Assembly: GCF_030160295.1 (NCBI RefSeq)
Contig: NZ_BSOB01000004.1
Span: 1 to 64,000, forward strand
Length of the DNA: 64,000 nucleotides
Origin: Dyella acidisoli
GTDB lineage: Bacteria > Pseudomonadota > Gammaproteobacteria > Xanthomonadales > Rhodanobacteraceae
Direction of reading: 5' to 3'
The notes beneath the pieces were generated by a model that saw only the letters and a list, made by a program, of their open reading frames with translations, was not told the origin of the DNA and made no database searches. Positions 18,121 through 27,246 of this stretch are shown piece after piece. Positions within the stretch are counted from its first letter, which is position 1. Each line of letters opens with the position of its first letter. A program made the position numbers and the translations under genes.

Positions 18121-18155
18121 ATGTCCCTGATATAGATCGATCTAAACAGGGACAT
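18121..18155. promoter_or_regulatory. Composite dyad upstream of beta-mannosidase gene (candidate operator)
   Basis: The outer arms ATGTCCCTG (18121-18129) and CAGGGACAT (18147-18155) are a perfect 9-bp inverted repeat. They enclose a perfect 12-bp palindrome, TAGATCGATCTA (18133-18144). The site ends 68 bp before the GH2 start codon. No T-tract follows, so a protein-binding site is more likely than a terminator. The regulator is unknown. Confidence 0.5.
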
Positions 18156-18223
18156 ACCGCGATGTGTCGTCGCTCCTGCGCCAGCGCAGGATTCCATCAC
18201 TCATATAAATACGGTTGAGCAGC

Positions 18224-20902
18224 ATGCTTGAACGAATCCGTTTGTCCGCGCGCGCACTGCGGCGTCTTCCGAAAATCACCGCGCTGTCGCTGCTGCTGTT
18301 ACCACTCGCGACCAGCGGCGCCTGGGCCCAGACCACCTCGCAAAATTTGGATAGTGGCTGGCGCTTCCGTCTGCAGGAAGGCGATGCGCATGCGAAGGAG
18401 CATCACGACGCCACGCGCTGGCATGCCGCGACGGTGCCTGGCACGGTGCAGACCGATCTGATGGCGGCCAAGCTGCTGCCGGATCCCTACTATCGTGACA
18501 ACGAAGCTCGCGTGCAGTGGGTGGGCCTGTCCGACTGGCAGTACGAAACCACCTTTACGGTGGACAAAGCCACGCTCGCGCGCGACCACGTGGAACTGGT
18601 GTTCGACGGACTCGATACATTCGCGGACGTCTATCTCAACGGTCAGAAGCTGGTCTCGGCGGACAACATGTTCCGGCGTTGGCGGTTGCCGGCGAAAGCA
18701 GCGCTGCACGAAGGAAGCAATACGTTGCAGGTGCGGCTGTATTCGCCGATCAAACGCCTGCTGCCGTGGCTGCTCAAGCAGCCCTATGCGTTGCCCGGCG
18801 AATTCGATTCCGCTTTTGGTGACGAGCCCAAGGGTAAGCAGACGGCCAATTATGTGCGCAAGGCTGGCTATCAATATGGCTGGGACTGGGGCCCGCGCAT
18901 CGTTACCGAGGGTATCTGGCAACCGGTGCACCTGGATAGCTGGAACAGCTTGCGCGTGGATGATTTCCATGTGCGGCAGAACTACGTGAGCAGCGAGGCG
19001 GCACAAGTAGCTGCTCAGCTGGATGTGATCGCCGACAGCAGCAAGACATTGCACGTCAGCGTGGACGCGATCGATCCGGATGGACAGACAGCGGCACACG
19101 TGGAGCAAGACGTGACGGTCGATCCCGGCAGCAATGCAGTCAGCGTGCCGTTGCGTATCGCGCATCCCAAGCGCTGGTACCCGGTCGGCTACGGCTCGCA
19201 GGACATGTATACGTTCAAGGTCAGCGTGCGCGACGGCAGCAATGAGTTGTACAACATGCAGCGCGCGACCGGTCTTCGCACTGTGGAACTCCGCCGCGAA
19301 AAGGATGCCTGGGGCCGAAGCTTCGCGTTCTTGATCAACGGTATTCCGGTGTTCGCCAAGGGCGCGGACATGATTCCGTTCGACAGCTTTCCACCGCGCG
19401 CAACCGATGCGCAAATGAAGCGTGTGCTGCAGTCGGCGCGCGACGCAAACATGAATGCGGTGCGCATTTGGGGCGGCGGTTATTACATGCCGGATTCGTT
19501 CTACGAGATGACCGATCGGCTCGGCCTGATGGTGTGGCAGGACTTCATGTTCGGCGGCGCGATTCCGCCGAGCGATACTGCTTTCGTTGAGAACACGAAA
19601 CAGGAAGCCATCGAACAAGTGAAGCGCTTGCGAGATCATCCCAGCATCGTCTTGTGGTGCGGCAACAACGAAGTGCAGACCGGCTGGGATTCCTGGGGCG
19701 ATCGCGTGGCGCTGAAGAAGGCGATCTCGGGCGATGAGCGCGAGAAGCTGGTGATCGGCATGGTGAACCTGTTCAGCAATACGCTTCGCAATGTGGTCAC
19801 CGAATACGATCCCAGCGTGCCGTACTGGGCCAGCACGCCGAGCACGGATTACGAGGGCCCGGCGAACGTGCCGGACGATGGCGATTACCACTATTGGAAC
19901 GTGTGGTCCGGCGAAGCGAAGCCGGTCACCGAATACCTCAACATTGCGCCGCGCTTTCAGTCCGAATATGGGCTGCAGTCTTTCCCTGAAATGCGCACGA
20001 TCCGCGCATTTGCCGACCAGAGCGATCTGCAGCCGGAGTCGCCCGTGATGCGCGCGCATCAGAAATTCGACAGCGGCAACGGCAACAAGCGCTTGCTGTT
20101 GTACATCACGCGCAGCTATGGCGAGCCAAAGGATTTTGCTTCGTTCGTTTATCTGAGCCAAGTGATGCAGGCCGAGGGCATCCAGCTCGCCGCCGAGCAT
20201 CTGCGCGCGTCGCGCCCGCAGGCAATGGGTTCGATGTATTGGCAGCTCAATGATGTATGGCCCGGAGCATCGTGGGCGAGCATCGACTACTTCGGTCGCT
20301 GGAAGGCACTGCAATACCATGCGCGGCGATTCTATGCGCCGCTAATGATCGCAGCATTACGCAACAACGGCACGACGACTGTGTCGCTGGTTTCGGATCG
20401 CACGGCGCCGGCAACGCTGCATTGGCGCATGCGCACGATGGATTTCTCCGGCAAGGTGCTGAGCGAGCATCAGGAGTCGGCCGATCTGCCTGCGCTGAGC
20501 AGCACGAAGGTGGCTGCTTATTCCGACGCGCAGTTGCTCAACGGGGCGGATACTCACACAACGTTCGCGGTGTTCGAATTGTTGGATGGCGACAAGGTCG
20601 TGTCGCGTAATCTGGTGTTCTTTGATGAAGCCAAGACGCTGGCCTTGCCTGTGCCGCAAGTCCATACCTCATTCGATGCGGGTTCGGATGGCTATACGTT
20701 GACGTTGAGCAGCGACAAGCTTGCACGCAACGTGTGGATTTCCTTCGGCGATCTGGATGCGGAGGTGTCGGACAATGCGTTTGATCTGTTGCCGGGGCAG
20801 AGTGTGACGGTGACGGTGCGTAGCAAGGTTGCGCTGGATAAGTTGAAACGGGCTTTGTTGGTGCAGGATTTGGCGGGTGTGATGGCCAAGCCGCATAGCT
20901 GA
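18224..20902 (+). CDS. GH2 beta-mannosidase, exported
   Basis: An 892-residue glycoside hydrolase of family 2, mannosidase subgroup, predicted to remove non-reducing beta-linked mannose (for example from the Man-beta-1,4-GlcNAc core of N-glycans or from manno-oligosaccharides). The N-terminal jelly-roll contains WRFRLQEGD and a WVGLSDWQYET segment, and the conserved GYQYGWDWGPRIVTEGIW of beta-mannosidases is present. The catalytic acid/base is Glu483 in WCGNNE and the nucleophile Glu581 in FQSEYG. A Sec signal peptide ends near SGAWAQ, so the enzyme is periplasmic or secreted. I chose the ATG at 18224 over an in-frame TTG nine bases earlier. The GH125 gene follows 202 bp downstream on the same strand across a repeat pair, and both probably act on the same substrate. 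Confidence 0.93.
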   Translation: MLERIRLSARALRRLPKITALSLLLLPLATSGAWAQTTSQNLDSGWRFRLQEGDAHAKEHHDATRWHAATVPGTVQTDLMAAKLLPDPYYRDNEARVQWVGLSDWQYETTFTVDKATLARDHVELVFDGLDTFADVYLNGQKLVSADNMFRRWRLPAKAALHEGSNTLQVRLYSPIKRLLPWLLKQPYALPGEFDSAFGDEPKGKQTANYVRKAGYQYGWDWGPRIVTEGIWQPVHLDSWNSLRVDDFHVRQNYVSSEAAQVAAQLDVIADSSKTLHVSVDAIDPDGQTAAHVEQDVTVDPGSNAVSVPLRIAHPKRWYPVGYGSQDMYTFKVSVRDGSNELYNMQRATGLRTVELRREKDAWGRSFAFLINGIPVFAKGADMIPFDSFPPRATDAQMKRVLQSARDANMNAVRIWGGGYYMPDSFYEMTDRLGLMVWQDFMFGGAIPPSDTAFVENTKQEAIEQVKRLRDHPSIVLWCGNNEVQTGWDSWGDRVALKKAISGDEREKLVIGMVNLFSNTLRNVVTEYDPSVPYWASTPSTDYEGPANVPDDGDYHYWNVWSGEAKPVTEYLNIAPRFQSEYGLQSFPEMRTIRAFADQSDLQPESPVMRAHQKFDSGNGNKRLLLYITRSYGEPKDFASFVYLSQVMQAEGIQLAAEHLRASRPQAMGSMYWQLNDVWPGASWASIDYFGRWKALQYHARRFYAPLMIAALRNNGTTTVSLVSDRTAPATLHWRMRTMDFSGKVLSEHQESADLPALSSTKVAAYSDAQLLNGADTHTTFAVFELLDGDKVVSRNLVFFDEAKTLALPVPQVHTSFDAGSDGYTLTLSSDKLARNVWISFGDLDAEVSDNAFDLLPGQSVTVTVRSKVALDKLKRALLVQDLAGVMAKPHS

Positions 20903-20920
20903 TCTGCGCCACGAACTGGT

Positions 20921-21073
20921 CCCCTCTCCCCTCCGGGGAGAGGGCTAGGGTGAGGGGACAATCTTGCGGGAAACTTCTCCTCGCACGCAGTACAAGTAAC
21001 GGTTTCAAGTAATCACAACCTTTAGCGCAAGCCCCACCCCTCACCCCAACCCTCTCCCCGGAGGGGAGAGGGA
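20921..21073. repeat. CCCTCTCCCC inverted repeat pair (family C)
   Basis: The copy at 20921-20959 (hairpin CCCTCTCCCC...GGGGAGAGGG with an AGGGTGAGGGG tail) faces an inverted copy at 21032-21073. They are separated by about 70 bp that looks non-coding. The pair fills the space between the GH2 and GH125 genes and may act as a processing or stability element on a shared mRNA. Confidence 0.8.
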
Positions 21074-21104
21074 GCCGGAGCCTCGCAAGGAGATGTTTTA
21101 AGCC

Positions 21105-22547
21105 ATGCTCACACGCCGCGATTTCCTCAAGCTTATTAGCACCGCCACCGCTGCAGGCATGGCCGGCTTCTCATTGCCGACATTGGCCAATAGTCAAGCC
21201 AGCTACACGAGCCAACGCCCTCCTCTGGCCAAACGCAAGTTCGTCAGCGAAGCCGTCGAACACCAACTTGCGAACGTCAAAGCTTCCATCGCTGATCCAA
21301 AACTTGCGTGGATGTTCGAGAACTGCTACCCCAACACGCTCGACACCACGGTGGAGCTCGGCACGCTCGACGGCAAGCCGGACACGTTCGTGATCACCGG
21401 CGATATCGATGCGATGTGGCTACGCGATTCTTCAGCCCAAGTGGTGCCCTATATTCCGCTGGCGAAGAACGACAAGGCACTGCAGCGACTGTTCCGCGGC
21501 CTGATCCGCCGCCAGGCACGCTGCATCCGCATCGACCCCTACGCCAACGCCTTCATGCCCGATCCGCATGCGCAGCCGCTGATATGGGCGCGTCACGATC
21601 TAACCGACATGAAACCCGGGGTAGGCGAGCGCAAATGGGAGATCGATTCGCTGTGCTATCCAATTCGCCTGGCGCACAGCTATTGGCAGGCGACCGGCGA
21701 CACCGAGCCGTTCGATGATGATTGGCGCGAAGCCATGCATTTGGTGCTCAAAACCTTCCGCGAGCAGCAGCGCAAGCAGGATAACGGGCCTTACCACTTC
21801 CAACGCACCTCGGAGGTGCCGACGGAAACGCAGATGCTCGGCGGCTACGGCAATCCTACTCGGCCGAACGGCATGATCCATGCGATGTTCCGGCCATCAG
21901 ACGATGCTTGCACGTACCCCTTGTTCGTGCCGGCCAATTTGTTTGCCGTGCTCAGCCTGCGCCAACTCGCGCAAATGAGTCGCGCATTACACAAAGATGC
22001 AGAGTTCGCCGGGGAATGCGAAGCGCTGGCGAATGAAGTGGAACAGGCCGTGCACAAAGATGGCCGTATGCACGATGCCGAAGGCCACGAGTTTTGGGCC
22101 TATGAAATTGACGGTTTCGGCAACCAGGTTTTCATGGACGACGCCAACGTGCCCAGCCTGCTCGGCCTGCCGTACCTTGGCTGCTGCGATCGCAACGATC
22201 CGCTGTATCGCCATACGCGCGAACTCGTGTGGAGCCCACGCAATCCGTATTTCTTCCGTGGCAAGGCTGCCGAAGGTATCGGCGGTCCGCATGAAGGGCT
22301 GCGCATGATCTGGCCGATGTCGATCATGATGTATGCGCAAACCAGCCGTGATGTTGCCGAGGTGCGGCAATGTTTGAAGTGGCTGCGTGATACGGATGCG
22401 GGCACCGGGTTCATCCATGAGACCTTCGATCAGGATGATCCGAAGCGCTTCACACGCAGCTGGTTTGCGTGGGCGAATACATTGTTCGGCGAGTTGATTA
22501 TTGATGTGCAGCAGAGATATCCGGCTTTGCTGCGCAGCGAGCTTTGA
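21105..22547 (+). CDS. GH125 exo-alpha-1,6-mannosidase, Tat-exported
   Basis: A 480-residue enzyme of glycoside hydrolase family 125 (formerly DUF1237), which cleaves non-reducing alpha-1,6-mannose by a metal-independent inverting mechanism. The family signature TGDIDAMWLRDSSAQV is intact near residue 105, as are WEIDSLCYP and the C-terminal FIHETFD segment. The N-terminus has a twin-arginine signal (TRRDFLKL followed by a short hydrophobic stretch and ANSQA), so folded export by Tat is expected. CAAGGAGATG lies upstream of the ATG. Together with the GH2 gene before it and the GH92 gene at 46616 it gives a set able to trim high-mannose N-glycans; in Xanthomonas similar genes sit in the nix locus. 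Confidence 0.93.
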   Translation: MLTRRDFLKLISTATAAGMAGFSLPTLANSQASYTSQRPPLAKRKFVSEAVEHQLANVKASIADPKLAWMFENCYPNTLDTTVELGTLDGKPDTFVITGDIDAMWLRDSSAQVVPYIPLAKNDKALQRLFRGLIRRQARCIRIDPYANAFMPDPHAQPLIWARHDLTDMKPGVGERKWEIDSLCYPIRLAHSYWQATGDTEPFDDDWREAMHLVLKTFREQQRKQDNGPYHFQRTSEVPTETQMLGGYGNPTRPNGMIHAMFRPSDDACTYPLFVPANLFAVLSLRQLAQMSRALHKDAEFAGECEALANEVEQAVHKDGRMHDAEGHEFWAYEIDGFGNQVFMDDANVPSLLGLPYLGCCDRNDPLYRHTRELVWSPRNPYFFRGKAAEGIGGPHEGLRMIWPMSIMMYAQTSRDVAEVRQCLKWLRDTDAGTGFIHETFDQDDPKRFTRSWFAWANTLFGELIIDVQQRYPALLRSEL

Positions 22548-22551
22548 TTTT

Positions 22552-22623
22552 GTAGGTTGGGGTGCAAACTCCAGCATCCCCATGCTATGCCACAGACGGT
22601 GTTGGGTTTTCATCCCAACTTAG
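22552..22623. repeat. GTAG-headed REP pair (family A, copy 3)
   Basis: GTAGGTTGGGGTGCAAACTC opens the element five bases after the GH125 stop, and GTTTTCATCCCAACTTA closes it, with GTGTTGGG inside. The arms match copies at 1461 and 17992 with several substitutions, so this copy looks older. Confidence 0.7.
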
Positions 22624-22948
22624 ACGGCTGAGGGGCGTGGTGGTCAGCAGATTAGGTAGCGTGCTGACCGACTTCCAAGGGCTTCTGCGCGAAAGGCCTT
22701 GAATAAAAACCGGTGTCAGCCTTCTCTGGTGCATTCGCAGAATATGCATCGACCCTACACATATCCTTCACAAGGATTTCACGGGCTAGACGGTGGGATC
22801 GATCCAATAGAGAGCCTTAGACGTCAGCGAGTTAGGGCACCTCTTCACACGCTTTCATCTCTGGCGATTAGGGATAACATGCGGTTCTACTGCGCCATCC
22901 CGCGCACAGGGAAAAAAACATAGCGGGTTACTAGGGGGAGGGGGAGCC
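22624..22948. other. Intergenic region before the histidine-kinase operon
   Basis: About 325 bp without a supported gene. It should hold the promoter of the three-gene signalling operon. I could not identify convincing -35/-10 elements or a sigma-54 site, and saw no strong dyad. It ends in a very strong Shine-Dalgarno run (GGGGGAGGGGGAG) for the GTG start at 22949. Confidence 0.5.
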
Positions 22949-25096
22949 GTGTTGAAACGACTTATTCCGGCCGGCAGGGTGACCAGTATTGGAGGGATTT
23001 TTCTCCTCCTTGTCAGCTTGCCTTTGCTCGCGAAGTCTTCGACGGCAGGCACTTCTGCGAAAGTCGACACGTTGCTGAGCAACGGCTATCTGATCGGTGC
23101 GTTGGTGGTGTTGCTGCTGATACTGGCCACGTGGCTTGTGTATATGCAGTGGCGCTTTCATGTGATGCGGACAAAGATGCTCGGGAGTGTTCGTCTGCTC
23201 GACGACATCTTTCAACATTCCAATGTGGCAATGAAAGTGAAGGATCGGGATGGCCACATCCTGCGCATCAATGACGCTGCCGCCAAACTCATGGGTCGGC
23301 CCGCCAACGATTTGGTCGGCAACACGATCGACGTTGTAGCCACGCCGGAAACCATCGCCTTGATACGCCAACACGATCACGAAGTGATCGAAAGACGGCA
23401 CGTTACGGCCCGCGAGGAACAAGTCGATTACCTTGGCGGTTCCCACAGGCTTCTTACAACACGCTTTCCCATTACCGACGCACACGACGCCGTGGCCGGT
23501 GTAGGCGTGATTTCGATGGACATCACGGACCGCGTGCAAATGGAACAGGCTTTGCGCCTGACCAAGGCGGAGGCGGAGGCCGCCAATCAGGCCAAGTCGC
23601 TGTTCCTCGCAAACATGAGCCATGAGTTGCGCACGCCACTTAATAGCATCATCGGTTTGAGTGAACTGACGTTTGAACAGGCCGAAGAGCGTGAAGACAA
23701 CGAAACGGCCGAGATCATGCAGCGCGTTGTCAATGCCGGACGCCATCTGCTCTCCTTGATCAACGATATTCTGGATATCTCGCGGGTCGAATCCGGACGC
23801 ATCGAACTTCACGCCGAAGTGGTTCACGTACAGACCCTGGTCGAAAGCGTGATCAATTCCATGCAGACACTGGCCAGAGCCAACGGCAATAAACTGCTAT
23901 TGGAGGTTGCGCCCGGCGTGGGCATGGCCTGCGTTGACAGCACGCGGCTACGGCAGGTGGTACTCAACCTTATCGGCAACGCGATCAAATTCACCCGCAA
24001 TGGCGAAGTGAAAGTGGCGCTTTCCAACCGCGGCGACCAATTGCATATCGCCGTTTCCGATACCGGTATTGGTATGACCACTGAGCAAATGGAGCGCATT
24101 TTTGAACCGTTCGAGCAGGCCGATCGCTCCATTTCGCGACGTTTCGGCGGCTCCGGACTGGGCCTTACCATCTCGCGGCAGCTGCTGGGCTTGATGCGCG
24201 GACGCATCGACGTCACCAGTGACATTCAATCGGGTAGCGTATTTACCGTGACGGTGCCGGTGGGCGACGTCGATAACCCCGAGGTTCGACCCTTGACCAA
24301 GGGTGCTCCACCCGCTCACGGGCGTAATCCTGTGGTGCTGATCGTGGACGACGATCCCGATGCGTGCGACCTGGTCCGTAATGCTTTACAGCGCAATGGC
24401 ATCAACGTGGTCGCCGCTTCATCCGGCCAGGAAGCGCTTGCCCTCACACGCTCGCTGCGACCAGCGGTCATGGTGCTGGATATTCTGCTTGGCGATATGA
24501 CCGGATGGGATGTGCTCGCTGCCATACGTGCTGATCCGGAACATGCCGAATTGCCGGTCATTCTCTGCACGGTCACAGATCCGGACCAACGCACCGGCGT
24601 GCTTGGCGTGGTTGAACATCTCACAAAGCCCTTTGACCGCGATCACCTGAGTCGCCTGGTGCAACGTTTCGTGGGCAGCCCGAAGAGCAGCTCTCTGCTG
24701 GTCGTGGATGATGATGATTTCTATCGCGACTCGATTGCCAACGTGCTTCGCCAAGCAGGACACAAGGTGGATACAGCACCCAATGGCGAGCACGCTCTGA
24801 ACATCATGCGTAACAGTCCGCCTGATCTGCTGCTGCTGGACATGATCATGCCCGGCATGGACGGCCTGGCGGTGATCGAAGCCATGCGTATTGATCCAAC
24901 ACTGGCCCCCGTGCCCATCATGCTGGTCACAGCGGCAGACATTACACCGGAAGTGTCGCGGAATTTGTACGAACGCGCTGTGTTGCTGGTCCGCAAGGGC
25001 GAGGCTGATCTCGCGGACGTCGTGCGCGAGGTACACCGTCTGCTGGATCGGTTGCAGATACCGACGAACGAGAGGGAGGTGAAACAAGCGACATGA
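22949..25096 (+). CDS. Hybrid sensor histidine kinase (TM-PAS-HisKA-HATPase-REC-REC)
   Basis: A 715-residue membrane-anchored hybrid kinase. Two hydrophobic segments at about residues 12-29 and 48-68 flank a short periplasmic loop of some 20 residues, so it probably does not sense through a large external domain. A PAS domain follows (about 85-195), then HisKA with phospho-acceptor His225 ([11 protein letters not shown]), an HATPase domain with N-box IGNAIKFT and G-box GSGLGLTIS, and two receiver domains with phospho-acceptor Asp511 (MVLDILLG) and Asp631 (LLLDMIMPGMDG). The start is GTG with a strong purine-rich ribosome site. Its stop overlaps the next start (ATGA), implying translational coupling with the single receiver and REC-EAL genes, its likely phosphorelay partners. 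Confidence 0.93.
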   Translation: MLKRLIPAGRVTSIGGIFLLLVSLPLLAKSSTAGTSAKVDTLLSNGYLIGALVVLLLILATWLVYMQWRFHVMRTKMLGSVRLLDDIFQHSNVAMKVKDRDGHILRINDAAAKLMGRPANDLVGNTIDVVATPETIALIRQHDHEVIERRHVTAREEQVDYLGGSHRLLTTRFPITDAHDAVAGVGVISMDITDRVQMEQALRLTKAEAEAANQAKSLFLANMSHELRTPLNSIIGLSELTFEQAEEREDNETAEIMQRVVNAGRHLLSLINDILDISRVESGRIELHAEVVHVQTLVESVINSMQTLARANGNKLLLEVAPGVGMACVDSTRLRQVVLNLIGNAIKFTRNGEVKVALSNRGDQLHIAVSDTGIGMTTEQMERIFEPFEQADRSISRRFGGSGLGLTISRQLLGLMRGRIDVTSDIQSGSVFTVTVPVGDVDNPEVRPLTKGAPPAHGRNPVVLIVDDDPDACDLVRNALQRNGINVVAASSGQEALALTRSLRPAVMVLDILLGDMTGWDVLAAIRADPEHAELPVILCTVTDPDQRTGVLGVVEHLTKPFDRDHLSRLVQRFVGSPKSSSLLVVDDDDFYRDSIANVLRQAGHKVDTAPNGEHALNIMRNSPPDLLLLDMIMPGMDGLAVIEAMRIDPTLAPVPIMLVTAADITPEVSRNLYERAVLLVRKGEADLADVVREVHRLLDRLQIPTNEREVKQAT

Positions 25097-25482
25097 CCAC
25101 CCTGCTCTACGTCGAGGACGATGACGATAACGCCTTCATGCTGGGTCGGCGGTTGCAGCGGCACGGTATCCAGATACGTCACGTCGAAGATGGGGAAAAG
25201 GCGTTGATTGCCGCGGTCTGGAAGCGCCCTGACGCGGTGCTTTTGGACATCAATCTGCCCGGCATCAGCGGGTTGGAGGTCTTGCAGAAACTGCGCACCA
25301 ATCCACTCACCCGCGACGTGCCAGTGATTGTGCTCTCTGCGCATGTGATGGAGGACGACATCCTCAACGCCATGCAAGCAGGTGCCAATGCATTTGTTCC
25401 CAAACCGATCGACTTTCGGCAACTGCTCGATGCCTTGCAACGCGTCATCAAGCGCGACAGCCTGGAGGACAGTACATCGTGA
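25093..25482 (+). CDS. Single-domain response regulator (CheY-like)
   Basis: A 129-residue stand-alone receiver domain. The acidic pocket is EDDDD near residues 8-12, the phospho-acceptor is Asp52 (AVLLDINLPG), the switch Thr/Ser is Ser82 (VIVLSAH) and the conserved Lys is in FVPKPID. It has no output domain, so it probably works as a shuttle or phosphate sink between the upstream hybrid kinase and the downstream REC-EAL protein. It overlaps the kinase gene by four bases and the next gene likewise, making a tightly coupled trio. Confidence 0.92.
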   Translation: MTTLLYVEDDDDNAFMLGRRLQRHGIQIRHVEDGEKALIAAVWKRPDAVLLDINLPGISGLEVLQKLRTNPLTRDVPVIVLSAHVMEDDILNAMQAGANAFVPKPIDFRQLLDALQRVIKRDSLEDSTS

Positions 25483-27149
25483 GCCTGGACGCTCGAATCC
25501 TCGTCGTAGACGATGACGAAAACAGCCGCTTCATGCTGCGCAAGCGGCTCAAGCAATTGGGCTTTCAGCATTTGGCCGAGGCGCACGACGGCGTGACCGG
25601 CCTCGCCGAAGCCCTGCGAGAGCCCCCCGACATCATGCTGCTGGATGTCATGATGCCCGGCACCGATGGTGTGTCGGTCCTGCGTGCCATGCGCGAGGAC
25701 GAGCAGCTACGCAACATCTCCGTGCTGATGATCTCGGCTCATGACACCCTGGCCATGGCCGCGCAGTGCATCGAACTGGGCGCCGAGGATTACCTCGCCA
25801 AGCCCGTTCCCATGCCGTTGCTGCGTGCGCGCATCTCTTCTGTGTTGGAGCGCCGTCGCCTGCGCGCGGTCGAGCATGCATTCCTCTCGCATTTCGACGC
25901 GCAAACCGGTTTGCCCAATCGCGCTGCGCTGCTCGAACGGACCGAACGCATGATGGCTTCCGGCCGGCCGCTCGCACTGATTGCAGTCGCCTGTAACAAC
26001 CACGCCAACATCGCGCTTGGCACGGACGAGGGCCAGGCTGCAGCCATTCTTCGTGAACTGGCCACTCATGTGACATCGCAGTGGGAACAAGTCGACACCG
26101 TTGCACGTGTGGCCGAAAACATGCTGGGTTGGTTGATACCGGATGCGCAAACCGGGCAGCAACTCATCCTGGAGGTGCAATCCGCCCTTGGCATGACGCC
26201 GCATGCATCGTCGTCCGTAAACAGCTCGATGCATGCACTTACGGCGAGCATCGCCATGTGGTCAACCGAAGGCACAGTGATTGAAGCCGCTGAACTGATG
26301 CGCCTGGCCATGAACGAAGCATCCCGTATCGATCCCTTGGGCGATGAGCGTGTAATCCTGGCCGATCCGGCGCTTCGCACGCGTACCCGCACCGCGCTAG
26401 CCGTTCATCAGCAACTGGAAGAAGGACTTGAGCGCGGCGAGTTGGAGCTCTATTTCCAGCCGATTTTTGCCGTGCAAAGTGATCCGCGTCCGGTTGGTGC
26501 CGAAGCGCTGCTGCGCTGGAACCATCCACAGCGTGGCGTGCTCGCTCCTGGCGCGTTTCTCGATGCCATCGAGCACACGCCACTGATGACTCGCATCGAC
26601 GCCTGGGTCATGGAACGCGCCATCGCCAGTTTGGCAGCATGGAGCCCGGGGCTGCCATCCATGTTCCGCCTGCATGTGAACATCACTGCGCGCAGCCTGG
26701 CATCGGGACGAGTGACGGAGATTCTTACTTCCAACCTGTCCGAGTCGGTGCGCAAGCATCTGGCCGTGGAACTCACCGAACGCCTGTACGTATCGGACAT
26801 GCCTTCGTGCGTCGCCGCTTTGCAATCGTTGCGTGCGTTGGGCGTGCACGTGGCGTTGGATGATTTCGGCACCGGCTTCTCATCGCTGAGCCACGTGAGC
26901 TTGCTACCTTGCGACACGATGAAAATCGACCGCAGCTTCGTCACCGGCATTGGGGCCAATATGCAAATGCGTCGCCTGCTCGAATCCATGGTCAGCATGG
27001 CTCGCTCGCTCGGATTGACAGTGATCGTGGAAGGCGTCGAGCGGGACGATGAACTGGCCGTGCTGCGCGAACTTGGCTGTCCGTTTGTGCAGGGTTATCT
27101 GCTTGGGCAGCCGCGGCCGGAAGCGGATTTTTTGCAGCACTTGCATTGA
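25479..27149 (+). CDS. Response regulator with degenerate GGDEF and intact EAL domain
   Basis: A 556-residue protein with receiver, GGDEF-like and EAL domains in that order. The receiver (about 5-125) has its phospho-acceptor in IMLLDVMMPGTDG. The middle part begins like a GGDEF domain (DAQTGLPNRAALLER), but the active-site motif is replaced by VAENM, so cyclase activity is unlikely. The EAL domain (about 305-555) keeps AEALLRW, a TE pair in AVELTER, DDFGTGFSSL, KIDRSF and VEGVE, and should hydrolyse cyclic di-GMP. Start is GTG overlapping the previous stop. The operon therefore probably converts a kinase signal into lower cyclic di-GMP. Confidence 0.92.
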   Translation: MSLDARILVVDDDENSRFMLRKRLKQLGFQHLAEAHDGVTGLAEALREPPDIMLLDVMMPGTDGVSVLRAMREDEQLRNISVLMISAHDTLAMAAQCIELGAEDYLAKPVPMPLLRARISSVLERRRLRAVEHAFLSHFDAQTGLPNRAALLERTERMMASGRPLALIAVACNNHANIALGTDEGQAAAILRELATHVTSQWEQVDTVARVAENMLGWLIPDAQTGQQLILEVQSALGMTPHASSSVNSSMHALTASIAMWSTEGTVIEAAELMRLAMNEASRIDPLGDERVILADPALRTRTRTALAVHQQLEEGLERGELELYFQPIFAVQSDPRPVGAEALLRWNHPQRGVLAPGAFLDAIEHTPLMTRIDAWVMERAIASLAAWSPGLPSMFRLHVNITARSLASGRVTEILTSNLSESVRKHLAVELTERLYVSDMPSCVAALQSLRALGVHVALDDFGTGFSSLSHVSLLPCDTMKIDRSFVTGIGANMQMRRLLESMVSMARSLGLTVIVEGVERDDELAVLRELGCPFVQGYLLGQPRPEADFLQHLH

Positions 27150-27152
27150 GCC

Positions 27153-27169
27153 ATAACCTCCGAGGTTAT
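27153..27169. promoter_or_regulatory. 17-bp palindrome in a MerR-type promoter arrangement
   Basis: ATAACCTCCGAGGTTAT is a perfect dyad (8-bp arms, 1-bp centre). A TTGCAT sequence (27142-27147) and TTATTG at 27167 can be read as -35 and -10 boxes 19 bp apart with the dyad lying between and overlapping the -10. Long spacers with a dyad in the middle are typical of MerR-family promoters. No merR-like gene is adjacent, so the regulator, if any, is encoded elsewhere. It lies 78 bp before the VOC-family gene. Confidence 0.45.
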
Positions 27170-27246
27170 TGCTTCCCCATAGCGACTTTGAAAACGTAAC
27201 GCCGATCCCCTTCCCCGCCCTACCGATCCTCAGGAGTCAACGCGTT

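Noticed and set aside
18299-20320. 673-codon minus-strand frame opposite the beta-mannosidase
   Set aside because: A shadow of a GC-rich gene; the product is His/Arg/Ala-rich and resembles no protein, while the plus-strand frame has full GH2 motifs.
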